Source: a virus. From it: 33,682 bases of DNA. The DNA lies in IMG/VR virus record IMGVR_UViG_3300043446_004487, positions 1-33,682 of that record. The stretch is one strand, 5' to 3'. A program made the translations under genes and the position numbers. Shown piece after piece: positions 14,652 through 19,533 of this stretch (the first letter of the stretch is position 1; every line of letters begins with the position of its first letter). The notes under the pieces were generated by a model. It did not search any database. It was not told the origin of the DNA and was given only the letters and a program-made list of their open reading frames with translations.

Positions 14652-14676
14652 AGCCGGCGCCACGCTGGCACCGGCT
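14652..14676 (-). terminator. Intrinsic terminator upstream of the 62-aa gene
   Basis: An 11-bp stem with one mismatch (14652-14662 with 14666-14676) and a 3-base loop is followed on the minus strand by TTTCTTTTTTTC. It is closely similar in sequence to the hairpin at 16460-16483. Confidence 0.85.
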
Positions 14677-14677
14677 G

Positions 14678-14711
14678 CACTGGGAATCGCCGACCCTGGA
14701 AGTCAGGGTCA
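14678..14711 (-). repeat. Stop-hairpin-GGCGATT element, copy E
   Basis: The minus-strand stop TGA (14709-14711) forms part of the 7-bp stem GACCCTG/CAGGGTC with loop ACTTC. The GGCGATT box is at 14685-14691. The stem sequence differs from other copies at several positions, always on both sides. Confidence 0.8.
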
Positions 14712-15074
14712 GTCAGAACACGAATCGAGGAGAGGAGCCACGTGCTCCCACGCCTCCAGCTCGGCGAGCTTGTCCCGCACCTGATCGAAAGCCCGGGAGA
14801 GATCGAGGAGCTTCATCCTCTGCCGGGCCTCGCCGAGAGAGATCCGAGCTACCGCGATCTGCCTCCGAGCCGCGCCCTTTGGCGTGTCATCGGGGTCGGA
14901 GAATGCCATCGCAGCCTTCTCTACCGTTTCCGCGAACCCGCACGCCGGCTTCACGGCCATGTTGTAGAACGTGCCAGCAAGCAGGTTCAGCTCATCGTGC
15001 AGCTGATCCAGCCGGGCGTAGTACTCCTGCGCCCGCGCTGCCTGCTGCGTCGTCACCGGTTTCACCGACTCCAT
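14709..15074 (-). CDS. Hypothetical helical protein, 121 aa
   Basis: ATG 15074 lies 13 bases inside the end of the GIY-YIG-like gene, with AAAGGG before it. The protein looks all-helical with heptad-like stretches (EYYARLDQLHDELNLL, ARISLGEARQRMKLLDL, DQVRDKLAELEAW). Its end, PLLDSCSD, resembles the ends of two neighbours (PLLDASPE and RLLFASPEGE), which may mean common ancestry. Function unknown. Confidence 0.7.
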   Translation of the reverse strand: MESVKPVTTQQAARAQEYYARLDQLHDELNLLAGTFYNMAVKPACGFAETVEKAAMAFSDPDDTPKGAARRQIAVARISLGEARQRMKLLDLSRAFDQVRDKLAELEAWEHVAPLLDSCSD

Positions 15075-15379
15075 ACCAGGAACCCTTTCGTTCTGAGGGA
15101 CTCAGCCAGGTCGCGCTCGGCCTGCTCGGCCGACTCACGCGTCTGGTACTCGACTCCGTCGGACAAGTGCTGGGCGAGGCGGAGTCCGAACCGCTCGACC
15201 CAGCCGCGATTGCTGAACACGCCAGCCTTGTGCTGAGCGAACCGGTGTTCAGGGGTGTGGGCTGTGCTTCCGACGTACAAGCACCGCCCGCTTCGGGAAC
15301 GATTGGCCTTGCGGAAACGTCCGCTGTTCCGCACGGCGGGATCCAACTCGACCACGTACAAACGAAACGTGTGCCGCAA
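15062..15379 (-). CDS. GIY-YIG-like nuclease-domain protein, 105 aa
   Basis: The TTG start at 15379 is supported by AGGAGGTG eight bases upstream and by the absence of an ATG. LYVVEL near residue 7 and CLYVGST at 33-39 match the two strands of a GIY-YIG core. R46 in EHRFAQHKAG follows at the right spacing, and a later Glu (ESAEQAERDLAESL) could be the metal ligand. It is a single-domain protein of minimal size. It might be a free-standing endonuclease or a repair-type nuclease. Confidence 0.72.
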   Translation of the reverse strand: MRHTFRLYVVELDPAVRNSGRFRKANRSRSGRCLYVGSTAHTPEHRFAQHKAGVFSNRGWVERFGLRLAQHLSDGVEYQTRESAEQAERDLAESLRTKGFLVWSR

Positions 15380-15397
15380 GGGGCACCTCCTTTCTGG

Positions 15398-15433
15398 CTA
15401 CAGGTAATCGCCGGCCCTTGAAAACAAGGGCTA
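15398..15433 (-). repeat. Stop-hairpin-GGCGATT element, copy D
   Basis: The minus-strand stop TAG (15431-15433) is followed by CCCTTG-TTTT-CAAGGG and GGCGATT (15406-15412). Identical to copy F over 38 bases. The downstream SD (AGGAGGTG) lies only about 11 bases after the element, with no terminator between. Confidence 0.85.
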
Positions 15434-15745
15434 TTCGGGGGACGCGTCCAGCAGCGGCTCCACGTCAAGCTCGGCCAGCGCATTGCCCACGTACAGCTCG
15501 ACGTGCTTGAGCTCGTCGATCACACGGGCCCGGTAATCCAGCAGGTTGCACTGCAGGATCTCGAGGTCCGCCTTCGCCCTGCGCGCCGCAGTAGTCCCCG
15601 CAGGCGAAGTCAGTCGCGGCATCTTCTGAGTGAAGATGTACCGCTCGTCGATCGCGTTCGTCAGGCACGTGATCGCGCACTTGAGGTTTTCGGCGTGCTT
15701 GAAGGCTTTGTTCAGGACCTTCAGACGCTCGTCGATCCAGGACAT
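15431..15745 (-). CDS. Hypothetical helical protein, 104 aa
   Basis: ATG 15745 has AAGGAGAG upstream. Predicted long helices (DERLKVLNKAFKHAENL, ADLEILQCNLLDYRARVIDELKHVELYV) suggest an all-alpha fold. A short basic loop in the middle carries PRLTSPAGTTAARR. Ends PLLDASPE immediately at the repeat element. Function unknown. Confidence 0.7.
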   Translation of the reverse strand: MSWIDERLKVLNKAFKHAENLKCAITCLTNAIDERYIFTQKMPRLTSPAGTTAARRAKADLEILQCNLLDYRARVIDELKHVELYVGNALAELDVEPLLDASPE

Positions 15746-15746
15746 C

Positions 15747-15995
15747 TCACTCTCCTTCTGGTGAAGCAAACAAAAGCCGGTCGAGCTTGAGCGCCACGCC
15801 CAAGTCATCTAGTCGGCCGGCGATTTCGAAGAGCTCCTTGCGAAGCTCGCGGTAACTCCAGTCCGCGCCGCCCATGTCGCGGCCACCTACCTGGACCTGA
15901 AGATCGAGCAGCAAGTCCGTGAAGTGCGAACACTGCGCGAGCAATACTTCGGAAGGCAGGCGGGATTCCGTGCCGTCCATTAGGTGTCTGTTCAT
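15747..15995 (-). CDS. Hypothetical helical protein, 82 aa
   Basis: ATG 15995 overlaps the upstream stop (ATGA). ATG 15980 is an alternative start. The sequence is helical (HFTDLLLDLQVQV, SYRELRKELFEIAGRL) and ends LLFASPEGE one base before the next gene's start. Possibly related to the 104-aa neighbour through its C terminus. No family recognised. Confidence 0.65.
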   Translation of the reverse strand: MNRHLMDGTESRLPSEVLLAQCSHFTDLLLDLQVQVGGRDMGGADWSYRELRKELFEIAGRLDDLGVALKLDRLLFASPEGE

Positions 15996-16432
15996 GCGGG
16001 CCACACGTACGGCAGGGTGTCGGGCTCGGTCCAGTTGTGACGCAGGTAGTAGTCCGGGTCTTTGCGCAGCAGATTGCTGCGGTGGGACCTGTGCACGTAG
16101 TCGTCGCCGAGCCAGGGCGGCGGGCTGTGCGAGCGGCGGAGAAACGCGACTGCCGCAGCGATCTGGAACTGCCGGAGCAGCGTGTCGCGAAAGCCGCGAC
16201 GGCGCCATTCCAGGCAGCACGCAATGGCGTACAACAGGAGGCAGAACTCGTGGCCGCGCCACATGCGAACGGCGGGGTGATTGGCCCACGCTTTGGACTT
16301 GGCTGCACCGCCAACGTGCAGGCCGAGAGCTCGGGCGATCTGCTTGCACTCGACGCGTTGCTTACCGAGTCGCTTGTTGTCGAGCGCACGGGCCGACATG
16401 GCGAAGTCGGGATACGGCAGGAACGTTTGCAT
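15992..16432 (-). CDS. Pyrimidine-dimer DNA glycosylase family (Pyr_excise-like) protein, 146 aa
   Basis: ATG 16432 has GAGGT upstream. The start MQTFLPYPDFAMSARALD, then NKRLGKQRVECKQI and WANHPAVRMWRGHE, follows the MSMEG_6728-type branch of the pyrimidine-dimer DNA glycosylase family related to T4 DenV. T4 DenV uses its N-terminal Thr after Met removal; here residue 2 is Gln, so activity on UV dimers is uncertain. The frame is open to 16600 but crosses a terminator. Confidence 0.75.
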   Translation of the reverse strand: MQTFLPYPDFAMSARALDNKRLGKQRVECKQIARALGLHVGGAAKSKAWANHPAVRMWRGHEFCLLLYAIACCLEWRRRGFRDTLLRQFQIAAAVAFLRRSHSPPPWLGDDYVHRSHRSNLLRKDPDYYLRHNWTEPDTLPYVWPA

Positions 16433-16459
16433 GGATACCTCCACGAAAAGAGAAAGCCG

Positions 16460-16483
16460 GCCGGCGCCAACGTGGTCACCGGC
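16460..16483 (-). terminator. Terminator-like hairpin upstream of the glycosylase-like gene
   Basis: An imperfect stem pairs 16460-16469 with 16473-16483, and the minus strand continues with GGCTTTCTCTTTTC. Its GCCGGCGCCA arm is shared with the terminator at 14652-14676. The sequence between it and the TAG at 16498 (CCCTTTGTTTGCAGG) looks like a decayed copy of the stop-hairpin element, without an intact GGCGATT. Confidence 0.7.
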
Positions 16484-16497
16484 CTGCAAACAAAGGG

Positions 16498-16908
16498 CTA
16501 GATGAAGCGCTTGTGCCCTGTCGTCATCGCCTCTACCTCGCCAGGTACATCCACTTCGCTCCAGTTGCCGTCGCGAACGCGGAACATCCAGTCCTGCCAC
16601 TCGACGTAGCCGGGAGGAAGTGGAGCCCAGCCATCTTCGCGATCATCGGGGCACCAGTGCGTCACCTCTTCGGTGCTGCAGTTGCCGCCACCGCTGCTGA
16701 ACTGGTAGCAGGATCCAGAGAGGATCCACCACCGCGCGTCTCGTTCTGTAGGTGGCACGCGAACCTCGTTGCCCTCCTCGTCGCACGAAACCCAGTGCGT
16801 CAGCTCCTGGTAGTGGTACGTGCCGCGCCACAGTCCCAGGATGCCGAAGTACCACACCTTCTGCCCGCTCTCGGGCAGTCGGTCACTGCAAAGAATCCAT
16901 CCGCTCAT
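16498..16908 (-). CDS. DUF551-like protein, 136 aa
   Basis: ATG 16908 has GGAGGTG upstream. The first 18 residues (GWILCSDRLPESGQKVWYF) follow the W-x-x-x-x-x-RLP pattern of DUF551, and a later HWCPDDREDGWAPLP fits the family's W-x-PLP end. DUF551 proteins are common in phages and have no known function. The product is rich in Trp and Tyr and is probably a small beta protein. Confidence 0.65.
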   Translation of the reverse strand: MSGWILCSDRLPESGQKVWYFGILGLWRGTYHYQELTHWVSCDEEGNEVRVPPTERDARWWILSGSCYQFSSGGGNCSTEEVTHWCPDDREDGWAPLPPGYVEWQDWMFRVRDGNWSEVDVPGEVEAMTTGHKRFI

Positions 16909-16934
16909 GTGCGCACCTCCAGTTCCCTGCTGCA

Positions 16935-16999
16935 CCGGTTCCAACGGGGCATGGATGCCGGCCCAGCGTGCAGCCAGGCCGGCGACCGCAACCCGTCAG
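16935..16999 (-). repeat. Second intergenic element type, copy 1
   Basis: On the minus strand it begins with the stop codon in TGACGGGTTGCGGTCGC, then a stem GCCGGCC/GGCCGGC, then ATCCATGC and CCGTTGGAACCG. The same flanks with a different stem are found at 17361-17425. It separates the 112-aa gene from the DUF551-like gene. Confidence 0.78.
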
Positions 17000-17334
17000 T
17001 CGCGAGAGACCCACTGGTCCCCGTACATCGGAGCCATCTCCTCAGGCACCGAAGCAAAGATGCCAGGAGAGGTCTCGACCACTTCGTATCCGCGACACGA
17101 GAGGGTCATATGAATCACGCCAGCTCGGGGGTCCTCCTTGTCTCGCGACTCGACGGTGAGGCACTGGCCCGGCTCGAGCTTGGCGTAGCCATCGAGATAC
17201 GCGTCGGCATCCTTCAGGCTCGCGAACATCGCCACGATCTGCAGTGAGCCCCGCTCCTCAGGGCTGGGCCCGTTGTGCCGAAGCAGCACGGCGTACTCCG
17301 GCAGGGGCAGCAGGGTCATTTCGTCGTCGCACAT
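16996..17334 (-). CDS. Hypothetical protein, 112 aa
   Basis: ATG 17334 has AAGGAGGTG upstream. The sequence is beta-rich (EYAVLLRHNG, GVIHMTLSCRGYEVVE) with a helix ASLKDADAYLDGYAK, giving a compact alpha/beta look. The stop is part of the second element type. No family recognised. Confidence 0.7.
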   Translation of the reverse strand: MCDDEMTLLPLPEYAVLLRHNGPSPEERGSLQIVAMFASLKDADAYLDGYAKLEPGQCLTVESRDKEDPRAGVIHMTLSCRGYEVVETSPGIFASVPEEMAPMYGDQWVSRD

Positions 17335-17360
17335 AACACACCTCCTTCGTCACATCTGCG

Positions 17361-17425
17361 TCGGTTCCAACGGCGCATGGATGCTGGCAGTTAGTCACCT
17401 CCTGCCAGCGACCGCACCCCGTCAG
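17361..17425 (-). repeat. Second intergenic element type, copy 2
   Basis: On the minus strand: stop-containing TGACGGGGTGCGGTCGC, stem GCTGGCAG/CTGCCAGC, then ATCCATGC and CCGTTGGAACCG. Flanks match copy 1 nearly base for base, while the stem differs on both arms and still pairs. Confidence 0.78.
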
Positions 17426-17838
17426 CGCACTTCGGCGCTCGTCAGCACGCTGGGAACGTCGTTGCCCAGATCCTTCAGCCGCGTCAGCAGCTGGGCGTGG
17501 CGGTACCGCACGTCGTTGAGCTCGGCGCTCGAGACGGACAGCTTTTCGCCCATGTCGCGGATGATGTTCTCCGCACCGGAGAACAGGTCACGCTGGTGGG
17601 CGAGCTGGGCCTCGCTATCTGCGAGCTGCCTGCGGACGTCGGCCAGCTGCTGCTGCAGCGACTGCACCTCGACGAGGTGGTTCGCCGCAGAAGCCGCCTC
17701 GCGGGCCGGCGCGTCGACGTAGTAGAAGACGGCCGGGAGCGAGCGGCGTGCCGCGTCGCGGATCTCGTTGCGGTACACGCCGCACACGACACCGAACACG
17801 ACAGCCACGAGAATCAGCAGGTCACGGAACTTGAACAT
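17422..17838 (-). CDS. Membrane-anchored coiled-coil protein, 138 aa
   Basis: ATG 17838 has GGAGGTGT upstream. Residues 7-22 (LLILVAVVFGVVCGVY) are one transmembrane span, followed by about 30 basic/aromatic residues and then a long coiled coil with Gln/Leu heptads (LVEVQSLQQQLADVRRQL, LNDVRYRHAQLLTRL). The layout is like a spanin-type or Rz-like envelope protein, but no partner is recognised, so the role stays open. Confidence 0.7.
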   Translation of the reverse strand: MFKFRDLLILVAVVFGVVCGVYRNEIRDAARRSLPAVFYYVDAPAREAASAANHLVEVQSLQQQLADVRRQLADSEAQLAHQRDLFSGAENIIRDMGEKLSVSSAELNDVRYRHAQLLTRLKDLGNDVPSVLTSAEVR

Positions 17839-17858
17839 GGGACACCTCCACAGAAACT

Positions 17859-17902
17859 CCCGACCTCCCCGCCGGCTGAGTGCCGACTGAGAGGGAGGCG
17901 GG
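17859..17902 (-). terminator. Terminator-like hairpin upstream of the coiled-coil gene
   Basis: Pairs 17859-17862 with 17899-17902 and 17864-17869 with 17893-17898 around one bulged base. The minus strand continues AGTTTCTG, a weak T tract. It follows repeat copy C by about 30 bases. Confidence 0.6.
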
Positions 17903-17934
17903 AAATGCGGTGAGGTGGGGTGCCCTTTGACCTG

Positions 17935-17970
17935 CTACAAGTAATCGCCAACCCTAGAAAACAAGGGGTT
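17935..17970 (-). repeat. Stop-hairpin-GGCGATT element, copy C
   Basis: CCCTTG-TTTT-CTAGGG (one mismatched pair) followed by GGCGATT (17943-17949) and ACTTGTAG on the minus strand. Unlike other copies it does not touch a called stop codon: the nearest called stop lies about 80 bases upstream, at 18049-18051. Confidence 0.75.
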
Positions 17971-18048
17971 TTTGACGATCCAGGATTCCACCCAGCCCGC
18001 AGGCGACTGGGCGGTATCGCGGGCCGTCCCGACGTGGATGGCGTCGGG
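17971..18048 (-). other. Coding-like stretch after an amber stop; no separate gene
   Basis: In the frame of the upstream gene, codons continue past TAG 18049-18051 without another stop until TAG at the end of repeat copy C (37 codons). Third positions are mostly G or C, and no start codon is available. Directly after the TAG a perfect 7-bp hairpin CCCGACG/CGTCGGG occurs. This may be the remnant of a once longer gene or a read-through extension. Confidence 0.4.
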
Positions 18049-18300
18049 CTACGAGATGCGCTCACTGCACTGAGCGATCTCCAGGTCGTCCTTCTTGAGC
18101 TCGTCGAACATGCCGTCCGGATTGAACGGGCACCAGATCTCGGCGTGATCCCATGCCGTCCAGCCGCCGGGCGCGATTCGCGGCTTGAGCTCTTCGATAT
18201 GGGCATTGAGCCACGCACGAGCCGCGTCGTTGGTTTCGAAGGGCCCGAACACGGCGGAGTTGCACTGCTGCTCGTAGCTAGGAACGACAATCACCCACAT
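18049..18300 (-). CDS. Hypothetical protein, 83 aa
   Basis: ATG 18300 has AAGGAGGTG upstream. It begins with a beta strand (MWVIVVPSYE), followed by a helix of FETNDAARAWLNAHIEEL. The middle contains WTAWDHAEIWCPFNPDG. The order strand-helix-strand suggests a small alpha/beta domain. It ends with TAG and a following hairpin, and the frame remains open beyond the TAG (see 17971-18048). Confidence 0.68.
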   Translation of the reverse strand: MWVIVVPSYEQQCNSAVFGPFETNDAARAWLNAHIEELKPRIAPGGWTAWDHAEIWCPFNPDGMFDELKKDDLEIAQCSERIS

Positions 18301-18381
18301 AGCCCACCTCCTTCAGGAAAGGGAACCTGCCCTCATCAGTCACCGCCTCACGGTGAGACCGGCCGGAGCCGGTTTCGGGCT

Positions 18382-18489
18382 TCAGTCGAGGAGCGAGGCA
18401 AACGCCTCATAGATCGCACCGAACACGATGGCCATGACGGCGCACAGGATCAGGCTCATCGACACCATCCACAGCGTGAACACGAACAT
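18382..18489 (-). CDS. Tiny membrane protein, 35 aa
   Basis: ATG 18489 has GGAGGTGTCCC upstream, the same ribosome site as the coiled-coil gene at 17838. The 35 residues are nearly one hydrophobic helix (LWMVSMSLILCAVMAIVFG) with a short acidic end. It stands alone between a terminator (18519-18552) and a hairpin-rich spacer (18301-18381), as other genes of the array do. Too short for most gene callers. Function unknown. Confidence 0.68.
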   Translation of the reverse strand: MFVFTLWMVSMSLILCAVMAIVFGAIYEAFASLLD

Positions 18490-18518
18490 GGGACACCTCC
18501 CTTGTGCCGGGAAAAGAA

Positions 18519-18552
18519 AGAGGGCCAGCGGTCCGGCAGCCGCTGACCCTCT
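18519..18552 (-). terminator. Intrinsic terminator upstream of the 35-aa gene
   Basis: A 12-bp stem with opposed C and A (18519-18524 with 18547-18552, 18526-18531 with 18540-18545) is followed on the minus strand by TTTCTTTTC. It begins as soon as repeat copy B ends. Confidence 0.82.
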
Positions 18553-18583
18553 ACAAGAAATCGCCGGCCCTAGAAATCAGGCC
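18551..18583 (-). repeat. Stop-hairpin-GGCGATT element, copy B
   Basis: The minus-strand stop TGA (18577-18579) lies inside the hairpin region (GGCCTGATTTCTAGGGCC), with shorter, imperfect pairing than in other copies. GGCGATT at 18559-18565 and the TTCTTGTAG end are intact. Confidence 0.72.
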
Positions 18584-18903
18584 ACTTTCGCGACCTTTGC
18601 GTTGCCGTTCTTGGCGGCCGCCTTCCGCGCCTTGATCTCGCGCATCTTGGCCATATGGGCGAGCATCTGCTCGTGGCGACGCTGGACCTGGTCCATAGCG
18701 TTCACCGCCTCGCAGAGAGCCGACACCGTCTGCTGGGTGGCGGCCAGGTCAGACGCATCCGCGCCGGTGGCCTCAACCCATTCCACGCGATCCCAGAGCT
18801 TCTCCACGCGGAACCACAGCCGCATGAAGACCGCAGTCACTCCAATCCCGGCCGCAGCCTGAACCAAAGAGATCCAGTTGGCCGAGACGAAAGAGAGATC
18901 CAT
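18577..18903 (-). CDS. Membrane-anchored helical protein, 108 aa
   Basis: ATG 18903 has TTTGGAGGTG upstream. Residues 10-28 (ISLVQAAAGIGVTAVFM) form a membrane span. A coiled-coil-like segment follows (FRVEKLWDRVEWVEATG, VSALCEAVNAMDQVQRRHEQM). The last 25 residues are Lys/Ala-rich. Type I-like orientation is possible. It resembles small phage envelope proteins but cannot be named. Confidence 0.7.
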   Translation of the reverse strand: MDLSFVSANWISLVQAAAGIGVTAVFMRLWFRVEKLWDRVEWVEATGADASDLAATQQTVSALCEAVNAMDQVQRRHEQMLAHMAKMREIKARKAAAKNGNAKVAKVA

Positions 18904-19018
18904 GACAACACCTCCAAAGGAGAACGGGCCAACGAGAGATCTCTCGCTGCAAGAACCCGCCTGCAAAGACGCAGGAGCTCACCCAGAGACCGAAGTCACT
19001 GGGCGGCCTCGCGCGTCC
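18904..19018 (-). promoter_or_regulatory. Hairpin-rich spacer
   Basis: On the minus strand this spacer holds CCCAG-T-GAC-TTCG-GTC-T-CTGGG (UUCG loop), then CTGC-GTCTTT-GCAG, then a palindrome CGAGAGATCTCTCG shortly before the SD. There is no clear T tract and no GGCGATT box, so this junction differs from the others. Confidence 0.5.
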
Positions 19019-19234
19019 TCAGAGCAGCTCATCCAAGTCGATAGGCGGCAGCTCGACATGCCCACACTCCACGCAGACGTTGGCCGGAAGCACCAAGTCC
19101 TGAAGAGAGCGGTTGACGAACCAGAGCTTCAGCCCGTAGAGCTGAGGCTCGGACATGCCAGCCAGTCGATCGCAGGGAGCCAGAGAGAGCAGCGCGTAAG
19201 AACCGCGCTCATCGCGCGTCTCACGCAGGAGCAT
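19019..19234 (-). CDS. Hypothetical protein, 71 aa; first gene of the leftward block
   Basis: ATG 19234 has GGAGGTTT upstream. The protein contains one CxxC (CVECGH) near its end, preceded by beta-type residues (YGLKLWFVNRSLQDLVL), and an acidic last helix (PPIDLDELL). It lies closest to the divergent intergenic region and so is likely the first translated gene of the leftward transcript. No family recognised. Confidence 0.68.
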   Translation of the reverse strand: MLLRETRDERGSYALLSLAPCDRLAGMSEPQLYGLKLWFVNRSLQDLVLPANVCVECGHVELPPIDLDELL

Positions 19235-19533
19235 GGCGAAACCTCCACGCCAGTCAGTCCGCAGTCACTTGCTGCGGTTGCTGCTGACACAGAGAATCGC
19301 CAGGCCTTGAAAACATGGGGCGAAACGAGGGTGGGTCGACAACAGGTAGGGACCTTGCTCGACCCCTCCGCACGGGTAGGTTCCAACTCGTGTTACGCAA
19401 GTGCCGCAGTGGCGCGGGGTTGCGGCGCGGCCTTGACCCCACCCCTGAGGCCCCCAATCGCGCGCGAACCTATATCAGGTGCCCCCCCTGGATTTTTTCC
19501 TCAAAAACATCGACCCGTACCCACAAAACAGGC
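19235..19533. promoter_or_regulatory. Divergent intergenic region between the leftward and rightward blocks
   Basis: Promoters for both directions are expected here, yet I find no clean -35/-10 pair. Visible parts are: a hairpin CCGCAG/CTGCGG (19259-19277) in the leftward leader; repeat copy A; a long hairpin GGGTCGA/TCGACCC with an inner AGGT/ACCT stem (19333-19365); a GGTTCCAAC motif at about 19379-19387, also seen in the second repeat type; and a TATATC sequence at about 19471. A weak hairpin followed by six Ts lies at about 19475-19498 on the plus strand. Confidence 0.5.
19295..19320 (-). repeat. Stop-hairpin-GGCGATT element, copy A (leader copy)
   Basis: Minus strand CCATG-TTTT-CAAGG (one mismatch), GGCGATT (19295-19301), then CTCTGTGTC. 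It lies in the leader of the first leftward gene, not after a called gene, so the element can exist without an upstream stop codon. Confidence 0.72.

Noticed and set aside
12955-19320. Repeat element as a conserved short peptide (PLFSRAGDYL-like reading)
   Set aside because: The peptide frame is in phase with the preceding stop in copies D, F and G only, and out of phase in B and E. Stem pairing is kept by two-sided base changes, which fits RNA better than peptide.
12955-19320. Integron-type gene cassettes with attC-like ends
   Set aside because: One gene plus a 3' inverted repeat looks cassette-like, but the GTT/AAC core sites of attC are missing, the hairpins are far shorter, and no tyrosine integron integrase is present.
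19420-19480. Sigma-70 promoter (TTGACC with TATATC)
   Set aside because: The spacing is about 32 bases, far outside 16-18. No alternative pair with good spacing was found.
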